Shown: positions 43,421 through 55,362 of the stretch, piece by piece
Layout: the number at the start of each line of letters is the position of its first letter
Position numbering within the stretch: position 1 is the first letter of the stretch
From: Crotalaria pallida
Lineage: Eukaryota > Streptophyta > Magnoliopsida > Fabales > Fabaceae
Assembly: GCA_037953625.1 (NCBI GenBank)
Contig: CM075649.1
Span: 98,151,290-98,215,289 of the forward strand
DNA: 64,000 nt
Reading direction: 5' to 3'
Notes under the pieces: generated by a model
The model's database searches: none
What the model saw: only the letters and a program-made list of their open reading frames with translations
Told to the model about the DNA's origin: nothing
Position numbers and translations under genes: made by a program

Positions 43421-44644
43421 TTACATAAACAACTCAGGGTGCTCTTGACGCATCTTATCCTCTAATTCCCATGTAGCTTCAGACACGTCAGCATTTTCCC
43501 ATATAACCTTAACTAAAGGTATCTCTTTTCCCCTAAGCTGCTTAACTTCACGATCTTCTATCCGGACCGGTCTGGCTTCAAATGTAAGGTTCTCCTTCAA
43601 AGTTAGATCATCAGGTTGAATTTTCAACACAACTGATGGGTCATGCACATATTTCTTTAATTGAGAAACATGAAAGACATTGTGCAAGTTTGACAGAGAG
43701 GGTGGTAAAGCTATTTGATAGGCAACAGGACCAACTCTCTTAAGGATTTGGTATGGACCTATAAACTTAGGTGAAAGCTTCCGGGTTCTCAAGGCTTTAC
43801 TGATTCCTTTCATCGGAACTATCCGAAGAAACACATGATCGCCTTCTGAAAACTCTATTGGTTTTCTCCTCTTATCAGCATAACTCTTCCGTCGACTCTG
43901 AGTCGCTTTCATCTTTGCCTGAACCATCTTAATCTTCTCAGTTGTCTGCTGCACAATTTCTGGTCCAACCACTAAATTCTCCCCCACTTGAAACCAGCAT
44001 AGCGAGGTTTGGCATTTCCTCCCATACAAAGCCTCAAACGGTGCCATTCTGATGCTTGCATGATAGCTGTTGTTGTATGTGAATTCTACAAGGGGTAACA
44101 CTTGATCCCAACTTCCTTGTTCGTCAAGTGCACAAGCCCTCAATATATCTTCCAAAGACTGAATAGTTCTCTCCGTTTGACCATCCGTCTGTGGATGATA
44201 CGCAGAACTCAACTTTAAGCTTGTTCCCATAGCGTTATGCAAACCCTTCCAAAATTGTGAAGCAAAACTGGGATCCCGATCCGACACTATACTTGAAGGC
44301 ACTCCGTGTAGACGAACTACCTTCTTAATATAGATCTGGGTAAGCTTATTCAAAGGATAGTGCATATTTATCGGAATAAAATGTGCCGACTTAGTCAACC
44401 GATCCACAATCACCCAGATTGCATCATGGTTTGCTGTTGTCTTTGGTAAACCAGATACAAAATCCATTGAGATACTATCCCACTTCCTTTGAGGGATGCT
44501 TAAGGGTTGCAACTGTCCTCCCGATTTCTTATGCTCTACCTTAGCTTTCTGACAAATTAAACATGAAGCCACATACTCCGCAACATCCTTTTTCAAACCA
44601 GTCCACCAAAACATTTTCTTCAGATCCTGATACATTTTGGTTGA
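43421..44644 (-). pseudogene. pol: Gypsy B pol: integrase core and chromodomain
   Basis: 404 open codons after a TGA (near 44636-44644, at the PGATKM position). They include CLICQKAKVEHK, MDFVSGLPKT, VSDRDPSFAS, TDGQTERTIQSLED, GPYQILKRVGPVAYQIALP and a chromodomain ending WELEDKMRQEHPELF. The catalytic Asp and Glu residues are present. The upstream zinc-finger half lies in the preceding segment, so the stop splits the HHCC finger. Confidence 0.9.
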
Positions 44645-46156
44645 TCAAGGATTCATACTCATCCGACTCTTATGTGCTTCATCGAGAATCAATCTCCTAA
44701 CCTCCTGATCTTTTGGTATGCAAATCCTTGTTCTGAAACGAAGGATTTCATCCGACCCAATCTTGAAATCAGGTTCCTTCTTCTCCGAACCTAATCTCAT
44801 CTTTTCAATCAACTCTTCATCTGCCTGTTGCAAATCCCGAATTCTTTCCAAGAATTCATTTGAGATCTGCAACATTCCTAACTTGATGCTTGATGGTTCC
44901 ACTTGTGTCAACAAGCTCAAGTCTCTGAACTTCTCAATCAAAGCTGCTTCTTTTACCATCATTGCACTTATGTGGATTTCTTTCCGACTTAAAGCATCCG
45001 CAACTACATTTGCCTTACCCGGATGGTAATGGAGTTTAAAGTCATAATCCTTCAAAAACTCCATCCACCTCCTTTGCCTCATATTCAACTCTTTTTGGTC
45101 GAACAGATATTTCAAACTCTTATGGTCACTAAATACTTGGAAAGTAGTGCCATAGAGATGATGTCTCCATATCTTTAAGGAAAACACGATCGCAGCTAAC
45201 TCCAAATCGTGTGTCGGGTAATTCACTTCATGATTCTTCAACTGTCGTGATGCATAAGCCACTACTCTTCCTTCTTGCATCAACACACGCCCAAGTCCTT
45301 GCTTAGATGCATCACAGTACACTTCAAAACTCTTGTGAGGGTCAGGTAAGATTAACACAGGAGACGATGTTAACCTTTCCTTTAACTCTCGAAAACTACT
45401 TTCACACCTGTCATCCCACACAAACGGTTGATCTTTCCGAGTCAACTTAGTCAAAGGCAATGCAATCTTGGAAAATCCTTCTATAAACCGACGATAGTAT
45501 CCAGCCAACCCTAAGAAACTTCTCACCTCAGTCACAGTCTTAGGTTGTTCCCATTTCAACATTGAACTCACCTTTGCTGGATCCACCGCAATTCCTTCCT
45601 TAGAGATCACATGCCCAAGAAACTTCACTTCATTCAACCAAAACTCACATTTCGCAAGTTTGGCATACAACTGCTTCTCCTTCAGGACCTTCAACACAAT
45701 CCTGAGATGTTCTTCATGCTCCTCCGGACTCTTAGAATAGACTAAAGTATCATCTATAAACACCACTACAAACAAATCCAGGTATGGTCTAAAGATCCGG
45801 TTCATATAATCCATGAAAATAGCAGGTGCATTAGTCAATCCGAACGGCATCACAACATACTCATAATGACCGTATCGAGATCGAAATGCAGTCTTGGGTA
45901 TATCTTCCTCCTTTATCCTGATCTGATGATAGCCCGATCTCAGATCAATCTTTGAAAACATTGCAGCCCCTCTAACTTGATCCATAAGGTCATCAATCCT
46001 TGGCAAAGGATACTTATTCTTAATGGTGACCTTATTCAACTGTCTGTAGGCCACACACATTTTCATACTTCCATCCTTCTTCTTTACAAACAGTAGTGGA
46101 GCTCCCCAAGGCGAAACACTTGGCCTGATCATCTCTTTCTGCAACAATTCCTCTAT
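44645..46156 (-). pseudogene. pol: Gypsy B pol: reverse transcriptase, RNase H, start of integrase
   Basis: An open 500-codon segment between two stops. It carries FSKIDLRSGYHQIRIKEEDIP, VVFIDDTLVYSKS (FIDD intact), EVYCDASKQGLGRVL and NVVADALSRKEIHIS. CVAYRQLN replaces the usual CxDYRQLN. The segment starts right after TAG at 46156-46154, which replaces CAG in KKQIEELLQ. Confidence 0.9.
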
Positions 46157-46966
46157 CTACTTTTTAATTTCTGCCATTTCCGGTGGTGCCATTCTATAAG
46201 GAGCAATAGAGATGGGACCAGCTCCAGGAACTAAGTCAATCCCAAACTCTATTTCTCGCTTCGGAGGTAATCCTGGTATCTCTTTAGGAAATACTTCCGG
46301 AAATTCCCTTACTACAGGAATCTCTTCTATTGGCATTGTCTCTTCTTCTCTGGTAGCAGAGAATAAACACATATAACCTTCAGGTTCAAGGGTTTTATAT
46401 TGGATTGTCTTTCTCTCGCAATTGACGATCACTTGGTTCTTCATCAACCAATCCATACCCAAGATCACATCTAATTGTAACTTAGGGAGACAAACCAAAT
46501 CTACTTTAGAAACACGACCCAAAATTTCAAATTCACACCCTAAGAAAACCTTAGAGGTAAAGATGGGTATTCCAGTAGGGGTATCTATACTAAGACAACA
46601 AGGCGAATCAGAAACAGTCAGATTCAACCTACCCACACATTCAGGGGAAACAAAAGAATGTGTAGCTCCAGAATCAAACATAATCTTGCAAGGTTGATCA
46701 TTAAGCAGAAAGTTACCTTGCACGAGATTCGGGGTTTGGATTGCTTCATTACCACTCAGGGTAAACACTTTTCCTTGCGCCACAGACTTTCCAGCAGATC
46801 CTTTCGCATCATCTTTTGTGGGCTCTCTGCAATCACGGGCAAAATGACCTCGCTTTCCACACTTGAAACACCCTCCTGTGGACCAGCAGACTTGACCATG
46901 GTGATAACGTCTACACTTCTCACAATAAGGAGCATTATCGCGAGACTTGTTCCTGTTATCAATCAC
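46157..46966 (-). pseudogene. Gypsy B gag C-terminus and protease
   Basis: This carries CEKCRRYHHGQVC, a CCHC knuckle CFKCGKRGHFARDC and protease FDSGATHSFVS, then the linker to reverse transcriptase (PGLPPKREIEFGIDL). It ends at TAG 46156-46154. It is collinear with gypsy A 24748-25560. Confidence 0.88.
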
Positions 46967-47757
46967 AGCCTTGCCCTTGCCTTTGTTCTTCTGAGCATAT
47001 GGACCATTATTCCGGTGATCAAATCTCTTCTTCCTCTATGGTCCATAACTCTGTCCACTACCCTTTCCTTGGCTTCCTATCAACTCAGCCTTCTTATCAT
47101 CTTCATACATTCTGCACATATCCATGAGTGCAGGAAAACTCTGAATTCTCTTATAACTAAAGATAAACTTTAACTCCGGTCTCAGTCCACCTTCAAACTT
47201 GACACACTTACTCCTTTCATCAGGGTTATTCAAGTAGTAGGGAGAATATTTCATCAACTCCTCAAATCTAGCAGCATATTCTCCTACACTCATATCTCCA
47301 TGTTTCAATTGCATGAACTCTACCTCCTTCTTTCTCCTTAAATCTTCTGGAAAGTATTTATTAAGAAATTTCTCCATAAACACTCCCTAGCTGATTGTTC
47401 TTCTTTCGAAGTTCAGCAATTGTACCGTATGATCCCACCAGTTCTCAGCCTCCCCATGAAGCATACAAACTGCATAGGTTACCTTCTGATCATCCGAACA
47501 ATCTAAAGTTCTGAAAAATTGTTGATTTCATACAACCACTTATTTGCCTCATCAGGTTTGTATCCTCCTTCAAACCTTGGTGGATTGCAATTTCTAAACT
47601 CCGACTGAGTCTTAGCATCATGATTTACCACATTACCAACATATGGGTTACCAGCTCGTCCTTGAGGTGGCTGTTGTTGCTACTGTTGCATACCTTCCAG
47701 CACAGTCGTAATACGCTCTAACATTTCATTCGTATAATTTCTATTTCTGGTTGCCAT
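46967..47757 (-). pseudogene. gag: Gypsy B gag N-terminal region, decayed
   Basis: Starts at ATG near 47757 (MATRN). The readable part 47036-47383 carries KYFPEDLRRKKEVEFMQLK and MSVGEYAARFEEL. A TAG follows the QSYGP motif (about 47036-47038) and another replaces a Trp codon just before 47383. A frameshift lies near 47515-47525. This region has more damage than the same part of gypsy A. Confidence 0.8.
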
Positions 47758-47910
47758 AGAAGGACCTGCACTATAGGCTTTGGGTCACTAAAAGGTCTTT
47801 TAAAAACATAAGCACAACTAGCTTATTTGACTAACTTACTCAAACATATTCAAATAACATTGAATATCATACTTATCTGCATCATCAGGGCCATGAGGAA
47901 CAGGATCATT

Positions 47911-47922
47911 GCTCTGATACCA
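47911..47922 (-). other. Primer binding site (tRNA-iMet) of gypsy B
   Basis: The minus strand reads TGGTATCAGAGC, 6 nt inside the right LTR. Confidence 0.92.
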
Positions 47923-47928
47923 CCAACG

Positions 47929-49448
47929 TGTGACATCCTTGTTTTACATCTTGAAAATAATAAATATTTCCAAATATAGAATACTTGCTATCAAAAATTT
48001 GGTCTAGAAAATTTTTCCTTTTATACTTGCTCAATTGTAAACATCTTCAACCTTGACGAATAATTTGAATTCGGCTTTATAATACCTTAACTTACAAAAA
48101 TCTCTCGAGATAACGCCTTTTTAATATAATAAAACATATTCGTAGCGTTGATTAAAGACATATTAATTGTCTCTTGAGTCAATCGGATTTGTAACATGTA
48201 AACTTATTTGCTGAATCCTTTTTAACCAAAATCAGAGTATGCGGAAGTAAAAATAATACTTGTGGGGCACAGCTGAGGTAAAACATCATATAGATATATA
48301 TGTCATAAAATAAAACACCCCCACCAGTATCAAGTAGCAAGTAACATAGTCGAGATAGCAAGTTTTTGGTAAAACATATACATAACCAGCTGCTCAAAAA
48401 TAAACCTCACTCTAAGACCTCTCAAAGTATGTACAATATATAACAAGATCAAAATAGAAGTCCCAGAGCAGGTCATCCATGTCCTCAGCAGCTCCTCCGA
48501 TCCTCTGCAGCTCTATCCCTAGACCTAGGATCCAAAACATCTATGCTATGCAAGCTCCTAGGAACCAGCAGGTCCACCTCTAGCAGAAACAGTAGGCTCG
48601 ACAGGCACCTCCTCCTCGTCCTCATCCTCCACGGGATCCTCCTCGACCTTTTCTGACTGTGCAGAGACCCCACCACTGGGTCTAGGATCTGCAGAAGCAG
48701 TCCTCTCAAAATCAGCCGGACCAAGAGAAGGAGTCTCCTGCGTAACAACTCTATGTAATGAGGGATGAGTACGAGTAGCAGATCTAAAACGAAAACTATA
48801 AAATTGACGCACTGGTCGAGCCGGGGGTGGTCCTCTATATGAGTAAAAGGGTGGAACATGCAAAGTATAGACTAAAGGGATCCTAAACCTACGAGGTCGC
48901 ACCCGAACCAGAGGGTTAGGGTGGTAGAGAGTAATCTCCACCTCCCCCTCAAAGGTGGCTCGGTGCTCCTCTTATGTCAATACAAAGCCCTTGATTCAAG
49001 CTTTGTGAAGGTGTATCACTCACACTCCAACACTCAGAAATGAAGAAGAATCACATAGATGAACTTAAGAACCCTAAATAACAAAGTTTCAGCACTTCAC
49101 CCAGAAATCAACCCAATTTCATCAACAAATCAGGTTTATATAGAGAGATTAGGTTTGCATGCACGAGGACGCGTGTTTTCCACTAATCCTGGGCTGATTT
49201 CGTGGCGAATTCGTGGATTAATCAAGTGATTACTCATCAAAACGCACTAACCCAGTTTCTGGGTTCATCGTGTAACCGGTTACAGGGCATTACTAACCGG
49301 TTAGGTCAGTGCAAAATTTAAAAATTAACACTTTTAAAACCTTTCCCTCCAAGAACTTTTCTAATATTACATTTAGGTCCCCACCCAAGGACTAAAATGC
49401 AATATCTATATTTTTGTATATAATTATCATATAAAAATACCTTCACCT
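47929..49448 (-). repeat. 5' LTR of gypsy B, internally deleted and interrupted
   Basis: This matches 39808-40851 and then jumps at about 48971 to sequence equal to about 42768-43235. About 1.9 kb is missing, including the hairpin array, most palindromes and the LTR ORF start. It is cut at 49448 by copia C. Confidence 0.9.
48558..48970 (-). pseudogene. LTR-encoded ORF of gypsy B, right copy, 5'-truncated
   Basis: Open from the deletion junction to its natural stop. It has YHPNPLVRVRPRRFRIPLVY, LHVPPFYSYRGPPPARPVRQ and EEDPVEDEDEEEVPVEP. CGA codons are intact here where the left copy has TGA. The start codon region was lost in the LTR deletion. Confidence 0.6.
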
Positions 49449-50924
49449 TGTAGGTTTGATGATGTTTTGATGCTAACAAACCAAAGTCAAGCCACAACAT
49501 TCAACAACAATTCAAGCACCACTCATGGAGAATTAGATTTAAGTTTATGTTTATTTGTAAATCAAATGTAATATTTTAATTTTCCATTTCATGAGAGTGG
49601 GTGGTAGCTTAGGAATCTCAATATAGGTTTTAATATTGTTTGATTAATAGTGAAGAAAGATGATCTTGATAAAAATAGCTCTAAATAAAGTTTAGATCAA
49701 AGTACATTTGAAAAGCTTAATTTTTAATCACTTTTTATAGTGGTTAATCGATTAGCATGATAGGTTTAATCGATTAAAACGTTAAAACTGTACAACACTG
49801 ATTGTTTAACAAAGGTTAATCGATTAGTGACTTGTTCATTAATCGATTAATTACTGTTGTATCAGAAAAATAATATTTTGTTTAAAAGCTTTTCATTTCT
49901 ACTTTGACAAGGTTACACACACTTTCATATTTTTCTATAGTGAATCATACTTTCACAATCTTCCAAGAGCTATTACTATTTTCAAATTGTTCTATCAAGA
50001 TTTTACAATCTTTCAATCTTCTTCACTTTCAATCATTCAATATTCTTAGATTCATTGAGATTCAAATTTCTAGAGTTTAGTACTTTGTGTTGAAGCAATC
50101 TACAACAAGAGGTTGTAACATCAAGCATTCAACAACAACAAGTGAAGAATTCACAACTTGAAAGTCTTTGAAGCATCTCAAAGCAAGAGGAGAGGAATTG
50201 TGTGGATAGCATCCTTCAACAATTCAAGAGGACAAGATACAAGAAACAATTGGGTAGATTTTCAAGAGATTGGTACTCTCTTGAAGGGGTTAAGATAGGA
50301 GAGCTAGAGTGAGATTCATCTTTAACCATTGTAATCTAACAATTGTGTATCTAGTAGAAACTCTCTATCTTTGATAGAGGGGACTAGATGTAGCTCTCAA
50401 GTGGTAGAGAGTGAACCAGGATAAAATCTTGTCTTCTTTGTTTTCTTTCTTCAAGCTTTCATTAATCAAGAACAAACCAATTGATTAGGTTAAATTTGGG
50501 GCTTTTTCAATTCCTATATAATAAACCTAAATTGACTTGGTAAATTTACGTAGTTTTGTTCATTCATACATAAATCATTTGTTAGTACATCATTGAATTG
50601 TGATCCCCATTGAATTTTGAATAAAACTGATTTTCTGTCAAATTAATCACGAGTTAATCGATTAAGTGATTGATTAATCGATTAGTTTTTAGAGCATCAT
50701 TCGGTCTTAATCGAGTAACGCCTAGTTAATCGATTAGTACTTGAGTGATCTTCTGGCATTAATCGATTAAGCCTGATATTAATCTATTAAACAATACATT
50801 TTTTGTTAGAAAACTTGTTTTCTGAAATCCATTCTCTTTAGCAATCAAAAAGTTTGTATTGAGGCTTCAAAATACTATTCACCCCCCCACTAGTCTCTTT
50901 TGAGCCGCTTGTTGGTTTCCAACA
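49449..50924 (+). repeat. 5' LTR of copia C
   Basis: TGTAGGTTTG to GTTTCCAACA, 1476 bp. TTAATCGATTAA-type palindromes cluster at 49744-49852 (four copies) and at 50652-50770 (about five, including TTAATCGAGTAA). Confidence 0.85.
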
Positions 50925-50926
50925 AG

Positions 50927-50938
50927 TGGTATCAGAGC
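50927..50938 (+). other. Primer binding site (tRNA-iMet) of copia C
   Basis: TGGTATCAGAGC begins two bases after the LTR. Confidence 0.92.
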
Positions 50939-50996
50939 TCGGTCGAAAGATCCGAGCATTAAAACGCTTTTTCGCAAAGATCCGATTTTGGAAATC

Positions 50997-52713
50997 ATGG
51001 GCTCAAATTTTAATCCTTTTGGTGGTGAAGGAGCTTCCATTAATCGTCCTCCACTATTCAATGGTGAGGGTTACGCTTATTGGAAGGTCCGAATGAAAAT
51101 TTTTATAGAAGCTATTGATATAGAAATTTGGAATGCCATAGAGAATGGGCCTTTTATTCCGCAAACAAAAGTAAATGATACTGTTTCTTTGAAACCAAAA
51201 TCAAGCTGGAATGATGATGATAAGAAGAAAGTTCAATATGATTTAAAAGCCAAACACATCATCACTTCGGCACTTTCTTATGACGAATTCTTTAGAGTAT
51301 CACAATGCACTAATGCTAAACAAATGTGGGACACACTACAAGTCACACATGAGGGCACTAATGAGGTTAGAAGGGCTAGGCTTAATACTCTCATGCATGA
51401 ATACGAGCTCTTTCGTATGTTGCCAAATGAAAACATAGGCGACATGCAAAAGCGCTTTACGCATATCATTAATCATCTTTCTGCTCTTGGAAAAAGACAA
51501 ACTAATGGTGAAGTTGTTAATAAAGTTTTGAGATGTCTTAGCAGGGAATGGCAACCTAAAGTCACTGCCATCATGGAGTCTAAGGATCTAGACGAGATGG
51601 ATTTAGCAACACCATTTGGGAAGCTTCAAGAGCATGAAATGGAGCTAGGAAGATTATCCATGAACGAGGATGCCGATAAAAAGAAGAAGGGGATAGCTCT
51701 TAAAACTAATTCAAAATCCCTAAAGGCACATGAAGAACCCTCTCTAGTGGATGATTCCGACTCCGACATCGATGATGAGACACTCGGGTTGTTGGTCAAA
51801 AAACTTGGACGTTTCCTTAAGAAGAAGAGTAATTTCAATAGAAATAGATCAAAAGACTCTAAGGACGCTCAACCAAGGAACAAGACCAATAAAGACAACA
51901 TCATATGTCATGGGTGTGGGAAGCCGGGCCATTATAGATCAAATTGTCCAACCAACTCAAAGAAGTCTGAAAGTGACAAGTGGAAGCCCAGTCAATCTAA
52001 AGGAAAAAGGGCGTATATAGTGTGGGATGAACCGGAAAATCAATCTTCAACTAGTTCATCGGAAGATGAAGAACTTGCTAACCTTTGCTTGATGACCAAG
52101 TTTGATGAAGAAGCATCTTCAAGCATGAAATCAAGTGATAACGCAAATGAGGTAGATTATCTTTCCGATGCTAGTTCTAATTCTAATTCTCTCTCCTTCA
52201 ATGAACTATATAATGCGTATGTGGAAATGCATAAAGAGTTGAAGAAATTAGCAAAAATAAATGTTGAAAGAAAGAATTTCATTTTGAAGCAACAAGAAAA
52301 GATTTTCGAATTACAAAATTCTCTTGAGGAGCTAAAGCTTCAAAATGAAGCCCTTGAACTCATTTATGCAAATTCCACATGCAATTGTGATTTGAAAACA
52401 AATGATATCTCTACTTGTGATAATTTCAAATCTCTTGAAAAAGAAGTTTTTAATTTGAATGATAGAATTGCAAGGCTCACAAGAGGAGACACTTGCTTGG
52501 ATCATTTGCTTTCTAATCAAAGGAGTAATAGTAATAGAACCGGACTTGGGTATACCAAACCCAAAAATCGCAATTTTCGAAAAGTTGGTATGTTCTCTAA
52601 AAATGATTTTTCAAAAACTCCAACTTGTCATTATTGTGGTATTTTTGGGCATACTTCAAATAAATGCAATATTAAGAAATTTTGTATACCAAGTGGAAAG
52701 TATGTATGGATTG
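50997..52713 (+). pseudogene. gag: Gag of copia C, split near its end by an insertion
   Basis: An open frame starts from the ATG at 50997 (an upstream TTG frame start is not needed). It carries NRPPLFNGEGYAYWKVRMK and the LTR-copia gag region (to about residue 210). A complete first knuckle CHGCGKPGHYRSNC, a Ser/Asp/Glu-rich segment, a coiled-coil-like stretch and a second knuckle CHYCGIFGHTSNKC follow. It is cut after KYVW-I by the composite insertion; the frame resumes after the GATTG duplication at 57327 and ends at a TAA near 57391. No stop lies in the N-terminal 570 codons. It is homologous to the gag at 27399-29186. Confidence 0.88.
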
Positions 52714-52943
52714 TGTAACAGCCCAGCCCCAGCCAGCCGTACGGTACTGGGCACCGGGGCCCAGCGCACCGCCACGTGGATATTGTCCGCTTTGGGCATC
52801 CTTCACCCTCACGGCTTTGCTCTTGGTCTCACACTAACAGTGAGCCCCAAAACGCGTCCACGTGAGGTAAGGTATCCACACCCTATATAAGGCATGCTTC
52901 ATTCTCCTTACCAGCCGATGTGGGACTAAGGCCTCACCTTACA
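52714..52943 (-). repeat. TRIM-B LTR, minus orientation
   Basis: 230 bp, the same length as 58686-58915 and nearly the same sequence in reverse orientation. It holds CCCACATCGGCTGG, a TATATAGG box and a GC-rich end (GGGCTGGGCTGTTACA). No coding capacity. Confidence 0.85.
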
Positions 52944-53025
52944 TCCACCCCCCTTGGAGGCCCAACGTCCCCGTTGGCACATCGACCCGACCCTGGCTCT
53001 GATACCAAATGTAACAGCCCAGCCC
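52944..53025 (-). other. TRIM-B internal domain and stub of its other LTR
   Basis: The 66-bp internal segment (52944-53009) has a polypurine tract (minus-strand CCAAGGGGGGTGGA) and primer site (TGGTATCAGAGCC). It is followed by TGTAACAGCCCAGCCC (53010-53025), the first 16 bp of the second TRIM LTR, fused to other sequence. Confidence 0.8.
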
Positions 53026-53097
53026 AAAAGAAAAGATTGGGTTCACTCCTTTGCAACCCAAACCCTTGGATTCTATTGTTGATGTTCACAGACTCAA

Positions 53098-53250
53098 GGA
53101 TCGGTGTCTGATGAGATCGCTTCTGCTTGGGATGATTATCACTTGGGAAGAGGTCATATTGGAGCAACTATGAAAGCAAAATTTTATCAATTGCTAGAGC
53201 ACAGGGCTTCCGAATGTGCAAATGCCACACATGCTGTTTACGGGTCTTGA
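53098..53250 (+). pseudogene. Captured exon-like fragment in F-family LTR
   Basis: A coding-like stretch reads SDEIASAWDDYHLGRGHIG, then MKAKFYQLLEHRASEC, and closes with a TGA. Codon usage stands out from the AT-rich surroundings. It may be a captured exon of a class-3 lipase-like or other alpha/beta-hydrolase gene, but I am not sure of the source. A nearly identical copy is at 63506-63658, so it is a fixed part of this LTR family. Confidence 0.4.
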
Positions 53251-54275
53251 AGATTACAAGGCCAAGGGAACACAAGCATCTCCCTACTTTACTGTGACCT
53301 TTTACAAAGAATTTGGGAGTATTTTCCTTTTTCTCAACTTCTCGGTCCAATAACTCAAGCTCCAACCGTTCAATCTCAAATCTATCTTAGGTAAATAATC
53401 TCCTCAACTCCCTCTACCTATCTATGTAATTTATTTTACGATCCGTTAATATTTTTATTATCCCTATATTTGTAAATAAAGAGATGTTTTGGGAAAAAGT
53501 GATATATCTTTATTGTATAATAATATATATTTATTGTTTTGATAAAAATGACTTTATTTGATATATATATATATATTTTAATGTTATAATTAGTTTTATC
53601 ATATGTCCCTATTTAGATCCAATACGCTTTTGACCTTGACCCTGAAGCAAGTCGCGGATGTAAACGTGGCTCTGTCATCATTGCTAGGATTTCCAAGGTA
53701 AGGGGAGTCTCTTTTCCACACTTTGAGTTAGGGATAGTTATAGTTTATAATAGAATTTGGGATTAATGGTTGAATTGGGTTGTGGGTAACAAATTAAGAT
53801 TTGTTTAGAGTTTGATTAGGAGTAAATAATATATTACGAGTAGATTTTATCTTATTTGGAAATAATTCTATTTAATTTCCTTTTGTATGATATTAAAGTA
53901 GGAAGTGAAGAACCATAGGGAGTTGATTTATTTTAAGCACACTGAGACATACCTGAGTATGTCGACTAATTTGTTGATATTTGATGGCTATTACGCATTA
54001 TGAATTATCTGTTAGAAACTTATTATGTTCAAATAAGTGCTTAGTGTGAGTGATTTTGATTATTGATGGTCTAATAAAATAATGTAAAAGGAAAAAGAGA
54101 AAATGATGAGACTATGTTTGAATATCCCATTTTGCATTCATGCATAACATTCCATAATGAATCTTTGTTATTTGAAGTTGAGACTAACGAATAAGTATTT
54201 TAAAAATATTATGTCTCAAAGTCAAATAAGAAGGATGTCACCTACGTGTGTGCGAAGTTATAAGGAGGTGAGGGA

Positions 54276-54486
54276 GCCTGTGTTTCATAGCCTGTGTGGC
54301 AAACTTTGAGCCTGTGTGGCAAACTTTTTAGCCTGTGTGGCATAGCCTGTGTGGCAAACTTTTTAGCCTGTGTGGCATAGCCTGTGTGGCAACTTACTGA
54401 GCCTGTGTGGCATAGCCTGTGTGGCAACTATTGAGGGTGGATTGCGGGTCTTTATGGCCATTGTGTGAGTAAGCCTGTGTGGCATG
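54276..54486 (+). repeat. GCCTGTGTGGC repeat array with 14/21-bp spacing
   Basis: Ten GCCTGTGT units at 54276, 54290, 54310, 54331, 54345, 54366, 54380, 54401, 54415 and 54473. Spacing alternates between 14 bp (GCCTGTGTGGCATA) and 20-21 bp (with AACTTTTTA added), so units are built from 7-bp steps. Confidence 0.8.
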
Positions 54487-55362
54487 ATAGGTCACATTGA
54501 ATCCTATGTTTGAATTGTTAATTTGGAAAGAGAAATATTGATTTAAAATGAAAAATGTGGATTTAGAACGAGAAAGTGGAATGTATGAAATATTAAGGCA
54601 ATGGCCTAAGCAAACCAGGATTCAATGGCGTACCTACTAAGAGCAGTGAGCATGCATTGGTGTGCATAGCATGGACTATGAATGCATTGATGGCTATATG
54701 TTGCTTGACGTATACTTTATTTGAGAATGTTGATGATTGTGATACTAAATAAATTGGGAAATCTGCCTTCCACATGTCCGAATGACTTGAAAATTTTATA
54801 TGATGTTATGTTATATATTTGGTTTGTCCCTGTAAGTTTTCATGATATTTGGAATTGTTTTGATATTTTACATAATTGCATTTCGGTTGCAGCTATGAGA
54901 AAATCCACGTTTTCGGGTTTTCGGGTAAATGATAGATGTCATACTTCCGTAATTCCGATTGGCTTGAATTTTGGATATGTCGACTCTGTATATATATCAT
55001 TGAGTTATGCAAAGTTTCATGTGAATTGGAATTGAAATGATACGGGTTTGATACTTATCCTATCTAATGGTGAGTGTGCTTAAATGACCTATTTTGACAT
55101 GAAAAGTGTGATTTACATACTTTAATGCATGTATTGTCTTGGCTGGACTGTATGAATGAGGTTTAATGTTTAAGTATTATAATTTGACATTCTTGAATTA
55201 TTTATTAATTATGATGGACACACACCACGTAATAATAAAGAAAGTCGTTGTTATTAATGTGAAATTTAGTGAATTTGGAAATGAAAATGTGTAAGAAATT
55301 GGCATATGAATATAATGAATTTTGTTGGTCCATGGTTTGATTTGATTATTATTCTTGGATTC

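Larger units (their letters stand above)
39808..49448 (-). mobile_element. Gypsy B: second Tekay/Del-type element, degraded
   Basis: A minus-strand chromovirus related to gypsy A at protein level, with divergent LTR sequence. The left (3') LTR is complete. The right (5') LTR is internally deleted and then cut by copia C at 49449, so the last 140 bp or so and the right target duplication lie outside the window. The left flanking pentamer is ATATG (39803-39807). Gag-pol has several stops. It is older than gypsy A, judging by the number of inactivating changes. Confidence 0.9.
53026..55362 (+). repeat. 5'-truncated LTR of element F family (left part)
   Basis: This matches the window end (63463-64000) in the same orientation over at least 530 bp, with a 35-bp extra piece near 53069-53103. 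It continues with the heptad-based repeat at 54276 and then AT-rich sequence up to the nested solo LTR. Its end is at 57321. Confidence 0.75.

Noticed and set aside
46658..47173. Plus-strand ORF of 171 codons antisense to gypsy B gag
   Set aside because: Antisense shadow of the gag-protease region.
53168..53365. Minus-strand 65-codon ORF repeated at 63576-63773
   Set aside because: Repeated only because the LTR is repeated; it opposes the coding-like plus frame and has no motif.
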